Shown piece after piece: positions 47,451-56,109 of a DNA stretch of 64,000 nt (position 1 is the first letter of the stretch; every line of letters starts with the position of its first letter). Position numbers and translations under genes: made by a program. Source of the DNA: DATGYC01 sp035298385 (lineage in GTDB: Bacteria; Bacillota; Sulfobacillia; Symbiobacteriales; Symbiobacteriaceae); the NCBI GenBank assembly GCA_035298385.1, contig DATGYC010000131.1, positions 1 through 64,000 of the forward strand. Direction: 5' to 3'. The notes below the pieces were generated by a model. The model searched no databases. It worked only from the letters and a program-made list of their open reading frames with translations, and was not told where the DNA came from.

Positions 47451-47912
47451 GTGCTCAACACGATCACTTTGATTGGCCGCCTTACCCGTGATCCGGAGCT
47501 GCGGTATACGCAGTCTGGCAAGGCGGTTGCTACCGTCCGCCTGGCTGTGGATCGCGGCACAACCAATCCCCAGGGCGAACGCGAAACGGACTTCATCGAT
47601 GTTGTGGTCTGGGACAAGCAAGCGGAGACCGTCGCCAACTACCTGCAGAAGGGCCGTCTGGTCGCTGTGCAGGGCCGGTTGCAGATCCGTCAGTACGAGA
47701 CCCAGGAGGGCCAGAAGCGGGAGAAGGCGGAAGTTGTCGCCAACACCGTGCGGTTCCTGGATAAGGCTGGCGATGCAGCAGGCATGGGTGGTGGCGCGCC
47801 TGCCAACACGGGTGGCGGTAACAACGCCAACTATGGGGCACCTCCCCGGCGTCAAAGCCAGGGTATGGGCAGCGAGCTGACCTTTACCGATGACGATGAC
47901 GTCCCCTTTTAA
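47451..47912 (+). CDS. ssb: Single-stranded DNA-binding protein
   Basis: 153 aa. OB fold (NTITLIGRLTRDPELRYTQSGKAVATVRLAV...DFIDVVVWDKQAE), a Gly/Asn-rich linker (~110-140) and the acidic C-terminal tip DDDDVPF that recruits partner proteins. GTG 47451 lies 8 nt after GGAGGG; an in-frame TTG at 47445 is too close to it. Confidence 0.97.
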   Translation: MLNTITLIGRLTRDPELRYTQSGKAVATVRLAVDRGTTNPQGERETDFIDVVVWDKQAETVANYLQKGRLVAVQGRLQIRQYETQEGQKREKAEVVANTVRFLDKAGDAAGMGGGAPANTGGGNNANYGAPPRRQSQGMGSELTFTDDDDVPF

Positions 47913-47930
47913 GTAAAGGAGGGACATCAA

Positions 47931-48161
47931 ATGCGTCGTGAACGTGGCCGTCGGCCGAAGCGCCGTGTGTGCAGCTTCTGCGTCGACAAGATCGAGAACG
48001 TTGATTACAAGGACACCAACCGCCTGAAGCGGTATATCACCGAGCGCGGCAAGATTCTGCCCCGCCGGATCTCCGGTAACTGCGCTGCTCACCAGCGCCA
48101 GCTGACCGTCGCCATCAAGCGCAGCCGCCTCATGGCCCTGCTGCCGTTTACCGTTGAGTAA
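47931..48161 (+). CDS. rpsR: 30S ribosomal protein S18
   Basis: 76 aa. The N-terminus [18 protein letters not shown] holds a CxxC pair and a later Cys (NCAAHQRQ), the zinc-type S18. [30 protein letters not shown] is the rRNA- and S6-binding core. Ends just before a terminator. Confidence 0.97.
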   Translation: MRRERGRRPKRRVCSFCVDKIENVDYKDTNRLKRYITERGKILPRRISGNCAAHQRQLTVAIKRSRLMALLPFTVE

Positions 48162-48175
48162 ACATTTTTGATGGC

Positions 48176-48207
48176 AAAGGGCACCGCTTTATGCGGTGCC
48201 CTTTTTG
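48176..48207 (+). terminator. Terminator of rpsF-ssb-rpsR
   Basis: A perfect 12-bp stem (AAAGGGCACCGC with GCGGTGCCCTTT), 5-nt loop and T-rich tail. Confidence 0.92.
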
Positions 48208-48280
48208 CGTACCGTTTACTCGGGTATACTTATACTGTTACCAGAGCGTTTCGGTACCGGCGGAAGGAGCAACCAGACCC

Positions 48281-49294
48281 ATGCGTAAATCCGCAGCACA
48301 AGCGCAGGCGTTGATCTTCGGCGGTCTCATGGCCGCTCTCGTGATCATCTTCGCCTTCGTGCCGTTCCTCTCGTTCCTCATGCCAATTCCGCTTGTACTG
48401 ACCTACTTGCGCTACGGTGGAAGAACAGCGCTCCTGACCTCGATTGTCGCCACGGTCTTTGCGATCTTCTTCACCTCGCCGGATGTAGCACTCCTGACGG
48501 TCCTCCCGATGGGCGTCATGCCAGGGCTGGCCTTCGGGTTGGGCTTTAAGCGAGGCTGGAAGCCGATCATGACGGCCCTGCTTGCGCTCTCCGTCTTCTT
48601 TGTAGGCTATGCAGCGGACTACGCGGCCTCACGCTGGCTCTTCTTCGACGGGAAGGATCCCATTGTGATGTCGATTGAGTCTGATGCAGGACGCAAGCAG
48701 ATCGACACGATGGTCTCACTGATGGAGACGGCGTTGCAACAGCAGCCGGTCGCGACGGATGCGCAGAAACAGCAGGTCGCACAGGTGCAGTCGATGCTTA
48801 CTCAGTTCAAGCAGGAACCCGCGAAGATGGCCTGGGCGTTGTTGCCGAGCGGCCTCTTCCTGATGGGCGCCCTCTTCACGTGGGTAAACTACCTGCTCTG
48901 CCTGCGGATCATCCCGCGCTTTGGGCATCAGATCCCGGCCCCTAGCCCATTCGGGGAGTTGCGCTTGCCAGCCTGGGCGACCCTTGGCTACTTTGTGCTC
49001 ATGTTTGGCGGGCAGTACGTACTGCAGCCCGTGGGTCAGGGGGCTTGGTGGTCAGACCTAGCGCGCAACGTGGTCTTTACCCTGGTCTACATCTTCTACC
49101 TGGTTGGACTGGCCGTTGTTTGGGGCTTCCTGCGTAAGAAGGATGTGCCGAAGGGTGTAGCGCTGGTGCTTTCGATCCTGGCCCTCGTCTTCCTTGGTCA
49201 ATGGCTCTTGATCATAGCTGCCTGGGATGCAATTTTCGACTTCCGCCAGTTGGGGCATGGCATATGGCGCCGCCGTCCAGCCACGGAGTCCTAG
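48281..49294 (+). CDS. yybS: DUF2232 (YybS-like) membrane protein
   Basis: 337 aa with about eight membrane segments and a cytoplasmic or external stretch at ~125-180. It lies between rpsR and rplI, the place of yybS in Bacillus. DUF2232 proteins resemble ECF-type membrane components but have no proven role that I can state. The ATG at 48281 follows GGAAGGAG; a longer in-frame reading from 48191 would start inside the upstream terminator. Confidence 0.85.
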   Translation: MRKSAAQAQALIFGGLMAALVIIFAFVPFLSFLMPIPLVLTYLRYGGRTALLTSIVATVFAIFFTSPDVALLTVLPMGVMPGLAFGLGFKRGWKPIMTALLALSVFFVGYAADYAASRWLFFDGKDPIVMSIESDAGRKQIDTMVSLMETALQQQPVATDAQKQQVAQVQSMLTQFKQEPAKMAWALLPSGLFLMGALFTWVNYLLCLRIIPRFGHQIPAPSPFGELRLPAWATLGYFVLMFGGQYVLQPVGQGAWWSDLARNVVFTLVYIFYLVGLAVVWGFLRKKDVPKGVALVLSILALVFLGQWLLIIAAWDAIFDFRQLGHGIWRRRPATES

Positions 49295-49307
49295 GAGGTA
49301 ATTACAG

Positions 49308-49754
49308 ATGAAGGTTATTCTGAAGGCTGACGTAAAGGGTTCCGGTAAGAAGGGGCAGACCATTGAGGTCTCCGACGGCTACGCTCGCAACTTCCTCTTC
49401 CCGAAGGGGCTCGCCGTTGAGGCGACGCAGGGCGCCCTAAACATGGTAGCGGAGGAGAAGCGCCGGGCCGACAAGAAGCAGGCCGAACTGATCGCCTCCC
49501 TGGAGGCGCTGAAGGCGAAGCTGGACGGCAAGACCGTGAAGCTGATCGCCAAGGCCGGTGAGGGTGGCCGACTCTTCGGCTCCATCACCAGCAAGGACGT
49601 CGCCGAGGCGATCGGCAAGTTCCTCGGCCAGCCGTTTGACAAGAAGATGATCGAACTGGCTAACCCGATCAAGGCGCAGGGGCTCTACCCCGTTACGCTG
49701 AAGTTCGGACAGCAGATCTCGGCCAAGGTTGACGTCCACGTTATTGCTGATTAA
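49308..49754 (+). CDS. rplI: 50S ribosomal protein L9
   Basis: 148 aa. [36 protein letters not shown] is the N-terminal rRNA-binding domain; a long helix (~40-75) leads to the C-terminal domain. AGGAGG before the ATG. Followed by a hairpin. Confidence 0.97.
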   Translation: MKVILKADVKGSGKKGQTIEVSDGYARNFLFPKGLAVEATQGALNMVAEEKRRADKKQAELIASLEALKAKLDGKTVKLIAKAGEGGRLFGSITSKDVAEAIGKFLGQPFDKKMIELANPIKAQGLYPVTLKFGQQISAKVDVHVIAD

Positions 49755-49766
49755 TGAAGGCACGGT

Positions 49767-49792
49767 GTGCGGCCCAGATGGCTGGGCCGCAC
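49767..49792 (+). terminator. Hairpin between rplI and lonB
   Basis: A perfect 11-bp stem (49767-49777 with 49782-49792) and a 4-nt loop, followed by GTTCTCTG rather than a U tract. Probably leaky, or an mRNA stability element. Confidence 0.5.
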
Positions 49793-49817
49793 GTTCTCTG
49801 TAGGAGGTGACTGGCAG

Positions 49818-51809
49818 ATGAAGGAGTTGCTCGAACGGCTGCTCCGGGGCGGCAAGGTGGAGGAGTCCACCGAGGCGCCCAAGAACCTGGATGCGGAGGA
49901 ACTGCTGCGCAAGCAGGCGGGCGCCCTCCTGGGCATGCTCGCGAACCTGTGGGGACCGGAGAAGCTGGTGCTGAAGGCCGGCAAGCTGGATGCCCTGGCC
50001 CTGATGAAGTCTGAGCATCTGGAGAACCAGGTAATGGCGCTTCAGCGCCTCATCCAGGAGGATCCCACCATCGATCGGGTCCCAGCCCGGCCGCAGATCA
50101 AGGGGATCCTGGATGAACTGGAGTCGATCGTGGCCGAGATGGCCGCCCGCCGCACCGTTGAAGACGTGATCGAGAAGAAGATCCAGCAGCGGATGCAGGA
50201 GCGGCAGGATGACTATTACAAGGAGATCAAGCAACAGGTACTAAAGGAAGATGGCGGACCAGAGACCAGCACGACGCAGAAGCGGCTGGCCTACCTGGAG
50301 TCGCTCGAGGAGAAGGGGCTCTCGCGTACCACCCTGGAGGCGATTCGCCCCGCTACCCTTGACCAGATCGTTGGTCAGGAGCGGGCCACTCGGGCGCTCC
50401 TGGCGCGCATGGCCTCACCCTTCCCGCAGCACCTGATCCTCTACGGACCGCCCGGCGTGGGCAAGACGACCGCTGCTCGCCTCGCGTTGGAGGCGGCCAA
50501 GCAACTCGTCCACTCGCCCTTCGCCCCGGACTCGCCCTTCGTAGAGGTGGACGGGACTACCATTCGCTGGGATCCGCGCGAGGTGACCAACCCCCTGCTG
50601 GGCTCCGTGCACGACCCGATCTACCAGGGCGCCCGCCGCGATATGGCGGATACCGGCGTGCCCGAGCCCAAGACGGGTCTGGTGACCGAAGCGCACGGCG
50701 GCGTCCTCTTCATCGACGAGATTGGCGAACTGGAGCCGATGCTCCAGAACAAGCTACTCAAGGTGCTGGAGGACAAGCGGGTCAAGTTCGAGTCGAGCTA
50801 CTACGACGCCAACGACCCGAACGTGCCGGGCTACGTCCGGTATCTCTTTGAGCACGGCGCCCCGGCCGACTTCATCCTGATTGGCGCCACGACTCGGGAT
50901 CCGTCCGAGCTAAATCCGGCCCTGCGCTCTCGCTGCGCCGAGGTCTTCTTCGAGCCGCTCACTCCGGTGGCGATCGCTGACGTGGTGCGCGGGGCGGCTG
51001 AGCGCCTGGGCGTCCAGCTTGAGGAGGGTGTGGCCGAGCGAATCGGCGAACACACCATGGAAGGACGCAAGGCGACCGGCCTCTTGGCCGATGCCTACGG
51101 CCTCGCCATGTTCAAGAAGCAGAGCGCTGTTGTTGAGCCAGTAGCCCCTGTCGCTGAGGTAGCCGCAACGATCGAGCCCGGTCTAACCCTGGCGGTGCCC
51201 AACTTGATCACCATCGAGGATCTGGTTGAGGTGATCCAGATGGGCCGCATCTCGCCCAACGTCCACCGCAAGGCGAAGGAGACGGGCGAGATCGGGAAGA
51301 TCTTCGGCCTGGGCGTCTCGGGTTACATGGGCTCCACCCTGGAGATTGAGGCGATCGCCTTCCCGGCCCGTGAGAAGGGGAAGGGCTCCATGCGCTTCAA
51401 CGATACGGCGGGCTCGATGGCTAAGGACTCGGTCTTCAACGCCGCTGCCGTCGTCCGGAAGGCGACGGGCGAGGACCTGGCGAACTGGGACATCCACGTC
51501 AACATCGTGGGTGGCGGAAAGATCGATGGCCCGTCGGCCGGTGTGGCGATCTACTTGGCGATGATCTCGGCCATCCAGGGGCGCCCCATCCGGCAGGACG
51601 TGGCGATCACCGGCGAGGTCTCGATTCGCGGCCAGGTCAAGGCGATCGGTGGCGTCTTCGAGAAGATCTATGGCGCCAAGCAGGCGGGCATGTCCCGCGT
51701 CATCCTCCCCGAGGAGAACCGGGGCGACGTGCCGAACGCCGTTCCCGCCATTGAGGTCTGCTTCGCTAGCACGATCGAAGAGGCGTTGCAACTCACCTTC
51801 GCGGAATAA
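49818..51809 (+). CDS. lonB: LonB-type ATP-dependent protease
   Basis: 663 aa, soluble. The N-terminal region (~1-150) is helical and differs from the Lon N-domain. The AAA+ part has Walker A YGPPGVGKTT and Walker B GGVLFIDEIGEL. The protease domain has the catalytic dyad Ser573 (DGPSAGVAIY) and Lys616 (GGVFEKI). It belongs to the LonB/Lon-like group of spore formers, shorter than LonA. AGGAGG before the ATG. Next to rplI and dnaB, a conserved neighbourhood. Confidence 0.93.
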   Translation: MKELLERLLRGGKVEESTEAPKNLDAEELLRKQAGALLGMLANLWGPEKLVLKAGKLDALALMKSEHLENQVMALQRLIQEDPTIDRVPARPQIKGILDELESIVAEMAARRTVEDVIEKKIQQRMQERQDDYYKEIKQQVLKEDGGPETSTTQKRLAYLESLEEKGLSRTTLEAIRPATLDQIVGQERATRALLARMASPFPQHLILYGPPGVGKTTAARLALEAAKQLVHSPFAPDSPFVEVDGTTIRWDPREVTNPLLGSVHDPIYQGARRDMADTGVPEPKTGLVTEAHGGVLFIDEIGELEPMLQNKLLKVLEDKRVKFESSYYDANDPNVPGYVRYLFEHGAPADFILIGATTRDPSELNPALRSRCAEVFFEPLTPVAIADVVRGAAERLGVQLEEGVAERIGEHTMEGRKATGLLADAYGLAMFKKQSAVVEPVAPVAEVAATIEPGLTLAVPNLITIEDLVEVIQMGRISPNVHRKAKETGEIGKIFGLGVSGYMGSTLEIEAIAFPAREKGKGSMRFNDTAGSMAKDSVFNAAAVVRKATGEDLANWDIHVNIVGGGKIDGPSAGVAIYLAMISAIQGRPIRQDVAITGEVSIRGQVKAIGGVFEKIYGAKQAGMSRVILPEENRGDVPNAVPAIEVCFASTIEEALQLTFAE

Positions 51810-51899
51810 CGCCTCCCGTACTTGCATGAGGCGAAGAGGATTCCGCTAAACTAGAACGAACTCAATGGGAGAACAGATGTTTGGGGAGGCCGTGAGCCG

Positions 51900-53249
51900 A
51901 TGAGCGCCTTTAGCGAAAGGGTTCCCCCGCAGAACTTGGAGGCAGAGCAGTCCGTCCTGGGCGCCATGCTGCTGGACCGTGAGGCCGTTGTCCAGGTCTC
52001 CAACCAGCTGATTCCGGACGACTTTTATGCTGATAAGCACCAGAACCTCTTCGCCGCCATGCTGGCGGTCTTTGGGCGTGGTGAGCCGATCGACATGATC
52101 ACCGTCCAGGATGAGTTGACCAAGCGTGGTCAAGTGGATGAGGTGGGTGGGATCACCTACCTCGCCTCCTTGATGAATCTCGTCCCCACAACCGCGAACG
52201 TCCAGCAGTACGGCGCGATCGTCCACCAAAAGGCGGTCCTACGCAGACTGCAGGCCGCCGCTCGCCGGATTGTGGAGGACTGCTACACCACCGAAGACAT
52301 GGACGCCACGCTCTCCGATGCGGAGAAGGCGGTTCTGCAGGTGACCCAGCAGCGCTCTGGCAAGGGGTACGTCCATATCAAGGATGCCTTGATGAACGCC
52401 TACGGCCATCTGGAGTACCTCTTTAGCTCCAAGGGCAAGACTACCGGCGTCACCTCTGGTTTCCGCGATCTGGACCAGATGACCTCCGGCTTCCAACCCT
52501 CCGACATGATCATCGTGGCGGCACGTCCCTCCGTAGGTAAGACCGCCTTTACGCTTAACCTGGCCCGGAACGCAGCGGTCCAGGGCAAGGCGAAGGTCGC
52601 CTTCTTCAGCCTCGAAATGTCGGCGGAGCAGTTGGCGTTGCGTCTTCTCGCTTCGGAGGCGACCGTTGACGGTCACAAGCTGCGCAACGGCCAACTTTTG
52701 GATCAGGACTGGCAGCGCCTGTCGACCGCCCTCGGCACCCTGGCGGAGTCGGACATCTTCGTCGATGATACGCCGAACTGCCCCCTGCCGGAGGTGCGCG
52801 GCAAGTGCCGGCGCATCAAGCAGGAGCATGGGCTGGATATGGTGATCATCGACTACCTGCAGTTGATGTCGATCCCGCAGCGGGCGGGCGCCCAGTCCAA
52901 CCGTCAGCAGGAGATCTCGGAGATCTCCCGCTCGCTCAAGACGATGGCGCGTGAGCTAAACGTGCCGGTGATCGCCCTCTCCCAGCTCTCCCGTTCGGTC
53001 GAGCAGCGCCAGGATAAGCGGCCGATGCTCTCGGACCTGCGTGAGTCGGGCGCCATTGAGCAGGATGCTGACATGGTCGCCTTCCTTTACCGCGATGACT
53101 ACTATAACCCGGAGACTGAGGATAAGAATATCGTCGAGGTGATCGTGGCGAAGCATCGTAACGGCCCGATCGGGTCGATCAAACTACACTTCGTCAAGGA
53201 GATCCAGAAGATGTTCGGCATGGAGCACCAGGACCGCAGAGGTGCCTAG
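51900..53249 (+). CDS. dnaB: Replicative DNA helicase DnaB
   Basis: 449 aa hexameric 5'-3' helicase of the RecA fold. N-terminal domain RVPPQNLEAEQSVLGAMLLD; Walker A ARPSVGKTAFTLN; Walker B DMVIIDYLQLM; arginine-finger region LRESGAIEQDADMV. GGGGAGG lies ~10 nt before the ATG. In Bacillus this protein is called DnaC. A palindromic terminator follows. Confidence 0.97.
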   Translation: MSAFSERVPPQNLEAEQSVLGAMLLDREAVVQVSNQLIPDDFYADKHQNLFAAMLAVFGRGEPIDMITVQDELTKRGQVDEVGGITYLASLMNLVPTTANVQQYGAIVHQKAVLRRLQAAARRIVEDCYTTEDMDATLSDAEKAVLQVTQQRSGKGYVHIKDALMNAYGHLEYLFSSKGKTTGVTSGFRDLDQMTSGFQPSDMIIVAARPSVGKTAFTLNLARNAAVQGKAKVAFFSLEMSAEQLALRLLASEATVDGHKLRNGQLLDQDWQRLSTALGTLAESDIFVDDTPNCPLPEVRGKCRRIKQEHGLDMVIIDYLQLMSIPQRAGAQSNRQQEISEISRSLKTMARELNVPVIALSQLSRSVEQRQDKRPMLSDLRESGAIEQDADMVAFLYRDDYYNPETEDKNIVEVIVAKHRNGPIGSIKLHFVKEIQKMFGMEHQDRRGA

Positions 53250-53284
53250 CCACGGCAAACATTGCATTGACGTGCGGAGTTAAG

Positions 53285-53325
53285 AACAACTATATCCACA
53301 GCTGTGGATATAGTTGTTTTTGTTG
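53285..53325 (+). terminator. Palindromic terminator of dnaB containing inverted DnaA-box-like sequences
   Basis: 53285-53318 is a perfect 34-bp palindrome (17 bp per arm, no spacer) followed by TTTTGTTG. Each arm contains ATATCCACA, one base from the DnaA box TTATCCACA, the two facing each other across a 2-bp centre. Confidence 0.9.
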
Positions 53326-53368
53326 TCGTAGATCCGAACGAAATCGGGAAAAACCAACATAGTGTTCG

Positions 53369-53397
53369 TTGACACTGGTAGGGGTGGGTGCTACACT
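53369..53397 (+). promoter_or_regulatory. Promoter of purA
   Basis: A perfect -35 TTGACA (53369-53374) and -10 TACACT (53392-53397) with a 17-bp spacer, ~70 nt before the start codon. No purine riboswitch fold is recognised in the leader. Confidence 0.8.
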
Positions 53398-53470
53398 TTT
53401 CTGGGTCTATGAACGGAAGTTGATCGAGACTGGGCACTGACCCCGTCTTTAGATGGTAGGAGGGACTCGC

Positions 53471-54775
53471 ATGCCAGTTGTTGTTGTGATGGGCGCCCAG
53501 TGGGGCGACGAGGGGAAGGGCAAGTTTGTTGACTTGCTGGCGGCACAAGCGGGCACGGTGGTCCGGGCGACGGGCGGCTCCAACGCCGGCCACACGGTCT
53601 GGGCGAACGGCCAGCAGTATAAGCTGCACCAGGTTCCCTCGGGCATCCTCTACTCCGGGACCTCCTGCCTCATCGGTCACGGCGTCGTCATTGATCCGGG
53701 CAAGCTCCTGCAGGAGATGGCCTACCTGACTGACAAGGGCGTCAACCTGGCTAACCTGCGCATCAGCGCAGGGGCGCACATCGTCTTCCCGTACCACATC
53801 CGGCTGGATGAGGCGGAGGAGGACCGCAAGGGCGCCAATAAGATCGGCACGACCCGGCGTGGCATCGGCCCCGCCTACATGGATAAGTTTGCGCGCGTCG
53901 GTATCCGCTTGATTGACCTGCTCGACAGGGAGATCTTCCTGGAGAAGCTGACCGCTCTGGTCGCCGCCAAGAACGAGCTCCTGGAGAAGGTCTACAACAT
54001 GCCGGGCTTTACGGTCGAGGAGATCGCTGAGCCCTACTTGGCCTTCGCTGAGCAGCTCCGCCCCTACGTGGCGAACACCGTCGAGTTGGTGAATGATGCG
54101 ATTGAGAAGGGCGATTCGGTGCTCTTCGAGGGCGCCCAGGGCCACCTGCTCGACATCGACTATGGCACCTACCCCTACGTCACCGCCTCCCACCCGATCG
54201 CCGCTGGCGCGATCATCGGCGCCGGTGTTGGACCGACCAAGGTAAACCGGGTTGTTGGCGTCGTGAAGGCCTACACCTCCCGTGTTGGCGAGGGCCCGTT
54301 CCCGACCGAGCTCTTCGAGGATGAGGCGCACATCATTCGCGAAAAGGGCCATGAGTACGGCACGACCACCGGGCGCCCCCGCCGCGTTGGTTGGCTCGAC
54401 CTGGTGATGGTCCGCTACGCCTGCCGGGTTAGCGGTATCACCGACCTGGCCATTCCGCACCTGGACACCCTGGCAAAGACCGGCCTGAAGACCCTGAAGA
54501 TCTGCGTTGGCTACCGCCAGCCGGATGGCACGGTCACCAAGGAGTTCCCGATCGGCCTGAAGGCGCTGGCCCAGGTCGAGCCGGTCTACGAGGAAGTGCC
54601 GAACTGGGAGTGGCGTGAGGGCCTCTCGCAGGTTAAGAAGTTCGAGGAGCTGCCGGAGGGCGCCCAGAGCTACGTCCGCCTGATCGAGGAGTTCACGGGC
54701 GTTCCGGTCTCCATCCTTGGCATTGGTTCGGAGCGGACCGAGGCGATCTACCGGGCGGAGATCTTCCGCGGCTAG
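53471..54775 (+). CDS. purA: Adenylosuccinate synthetase
   Basis: 434 aa. Converts IMP and Asp to adenylosuccinate with GTP, the first committed step to AMP. Signature VMGAQWGDEGKGK near the N-terminus with catalytic Asp and the P-loop, then GGSNAGHTV (catalytic His) and TTRRGIGPAYMDK. The ATG at 53471 follows TAGGAGGG; the in-frame ATG at 53453 lies before that site. Confidence 0.97.
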   Translation: MPVVVVMGAQWGDEGKGKFVDLLAAQAGTVVRATGGSNAGHTVWANGQQYKLHQVPSGILYSGTSCLIGHGVVIDPGKLLQEMAYLTDKGVNLANLRISAGAHIVFPYHIRLDEAEEDRKGANKIGTTRRGIGPAYMDKFARVGIRLIDLLDREIFLEKLTALVAAKNELLEKVYNMPGFTVEEIAEPYLAFAEQLRPYVANTVELVNDAIEKGDSVLFEGAQGHLLDIDYGTYPYVTASHPIAAGAIIGAGVGPTKVNRVVGVVKAYTSRVGEGPFPTELFEDEAHIIREKGHEYGTTTGRPRRVGWLDLVMVRYACRVSGITDLAIPHLDTLAKTGLKTLKICVGYRQPDGTVTKEFPIGLKALAQVEPVYEEVPNWEWREGLSQVKKFEELPEGAQSYVRLIEEFTGVPVSILGIGSERTEAIYRAEIFRG

Positions 54776-54826
54776 GCAGTCGCCTGTCCGCTAGGAAGCC
54801 GAAATCTTTCAACGGTCGTTAGCCCC

Positions 54827-54855
54827 TTGAAAAGCTGGTGAGGAGACCCTATAAT
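54827..54855 (+). promoter_or_regulatory. Promoter of tRNA-Gly/tRNA-Thr
   Basis: -35 TTGAAA (54827-54832) and perfect -10 TATAAT (54850-54855) with a 17-bp spacer, ~17 bp before the tRNA-Gly 5' end. Confidence 0.85.
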
Positions 54856-54872
54856 AAACCTCACCAGCACAT

Positions 54873-54946
54873 GCGGGTGTAGTTTAGTGGTAGAACTGCA
54901 GCTTCCCAAGCTGCTAGTGTGGGTTCGATTCCCATCACCCGCTCCA
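54873..54946 (+). tRNA. tRNA-Gly(CCC)
   Basis: Cloverleaf with acceptor GCGGGTG/CACCCGC, anticodon stem GCAGC/GCTGC and loop TTCCCAA (anticodon CCC), T-loop GGTTCGATTCC and an encoded CCA. Confidence 0.97.
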
Positions 54947-54956
54947 TAGTCCACGG

Positions 54957-54983
54957 AACGGAGACGAACTCGTCTCCGTTTTG
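54957..54983 (+). terminator. Hairpin between tRNA-Gly and tRNA-Thr
   Basis: A perfect 10-bp stem (54957-54966 with 54971-54980) with a 4-nt loop, ending in TTTTGT, 3 nt before tRNA-Thr. It looks like an intrinsic terminator, but no promoter is visible for tRNA-Thr after it. Confidence 0.7.
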
Positions 54984-54986
54984 TAT

Positions 54987-55062
54987 GCCGATGTAGCTCA
55001 GCTGGTAGAGCAGCTGATTCGTAATCAGCAGGTCAGGGGTTCGAGTCCCCTCATCGGCTCCA
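54987..55062 (+). tRNA. tRNA-Thr(CGT)
   Basis: Cloverleaf with acceptor GCCGATG/CATCGGC, anticodon stem GCTGA/TCAGC and loop TTCGTAA (anticodon CGT), T-loop GGTTCGAGTCC and an encoded CCA. Confidence 0.97.
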
Positions 55063-55066
55063 AGAA

Positions 55067-55100
55067 AGACCGCCTACAACGCTGTAGGCGGTTTCTTTTT
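55067..55100 (+). terminator. Terminator of tRNA-Thr
   Basis: A 12-bp stem with one G-T pair and a 4-nt loop, followed by a TTTCTTTTT tail, 4 nt after the tRNA CCA. Confidence 0.92.
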
Positions 55101-55172
55101 GCTTTCCTGTTGTCAGAACGTTTTGCTTTATGAGATAATGTGACTACGGGGGTTTGATAAGGGGGCAGCGGC

Positions 55173-56090
55173 ATGACAAGGCGCACCCAGACAAAGGCGT
55201 ATGGCTCTTCGAAGCGCGAAGGGCATGACGCCTCAGCCTTCTACAATCGGTCGCTCTATGGCGATCTGCCCCGCCTGCTGGTCGAGGTGGGGCCTGAGCT
55301 GGCGCCGACTGCTCCTGTACCTGCTGCAGAACGTTCGCTTTGGGCGAATCGCATCTACGGCCAGACTGCCGAGGCGATGACCCAAGTGCCAGATGGTGCT
55401 GTCGGCCTTGCCTTTACCTCACCCCCCTACAACGCCGGTAAAGAGTATGACGCCAATCTGGACCTATCTAGCTATCTGCAGTTGATCGAGCGCGTGGGGC
55501 GTGAAGTCCATCGCGTGCTCCAACCTGGGGGCCGTTATGTCGTCAACGTGGCCAACCTGGGGCGAAAGCCGTACATTCCACTTCACGCGTACTTCCATGC
55601 CATTCATGCCCGACTGGGTTTCCTTCCGATGGGGGAGATCATCTGGAAGAAAGGCCGGGGGATGTCGAATAACTGCGCATGGGGCTCGTGGCGCTCTGCA
55701 CGCAACCCAGTCCTGCGCGATCTACATGAGTACCTGCTTGTCTTTGCGAAGGAGCAGTACGCCCGCCCAGACCGGGGAGAATCGACCCTGACAGGCCCCG
55801 AGTTCATGGCGGCCACCCTCTCTGTCTGGGAGATCCCGCCGGCCTCAGCCAAGAAGGTGGGGCACCCGGCGCCCTTCCCAGGGGAACTAGCAGACCGGGT
55901 AATCCGGCTCTTCTCCTACGCTGGGGACGTCGTGCTTGATCCCTTTGCTGGTTCGGGGACCACCTGTGTAGCCGCCTGTCAGAGTGGGCGTGATTGGGTG
56001 GGCTATGAGATTGAGCCAGCCTATTGCGCGTTGGCTGAGCGCAATCTGCGGGCCGTAACTGAGGGGGCTGGACCAGGCGTTAACGCCTAA
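55173..56090 (+). CDS. Orphan DNA methyltransferase, probably N4-cytosine type
   Basis: 305 aa of the beta class (catalytic motif before the SAM motif). FTSPPY (residues 81-86) matches the N4-cytosine signature [LIVMF]-T-S-P-P-[FY]; SAM-binding motif DPFAGSGTT begins at residue 256. An uncommon segment, [19 protein letters not shown], lies between them and may belong to the target-recognition part. No restriction endonuclease or specificity gene is adjacent. It has a good ribosome-binding site (AAGGGGG, 7 nt) and lies just behind tRNA-Thr. Target sequence unknown; an N6-adenine activity cannot be excluded. Confidence 0.88.
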   Translation: MTRRTQTKAYGSSKREGHDASAFYNRSLYGDLPRLLVEVGPELAPTAPVPAAERSLWANRIYGQTAEAMTQVPDGAVGLAFTSPPYNAGKEYDANLDLSSYLQLIERVGREVHRVLQPGGRYVVNVANLGRKPYIPLHAYFHAIHARLGFLPMGEIIWKKGRGMSNNCAWGSWRSARNPVLRDLHEYLLVFAKEQYARPDRGESTLTGPEFMAATLSVWEIPPASAKKVGHPAPFPGELADRVIRLFSYAGDVVLDPFAGSGTTCVAACQSGRDWVGYEIEPAYCALAERNLRAVTEGAGPGVNA

Positions 56091-56103
56091 TCCGGCCCCC
56101 TCA
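56060..56103. terminator. Bidirectional terminator between the methyltransferase and the M23 gene
   Basis: A 12-bp outer stem with one T-G pair (56060-56071 with 56092-56103) encloses an inner palindrome (56075-56088). It spans the methyltransferase stop codon and ends 6 nt before the convergent stop. Confidence 0.8.
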
Positions 56104-56109
56104 TCTTTG

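Noticed and set aside
46884..48092. 402-codon minus-strand ORF across rpsF, ssb and rpsR
   Set aside because: It is antisense to three ribosomal and replication genes with strong matches; no ribosome-binding site or family motif supports it.
53398..53470. Purine riboswitch upstream of purA
   Set aside because: The conserved purine-aptamer loops and three-way junction are not recognisable.
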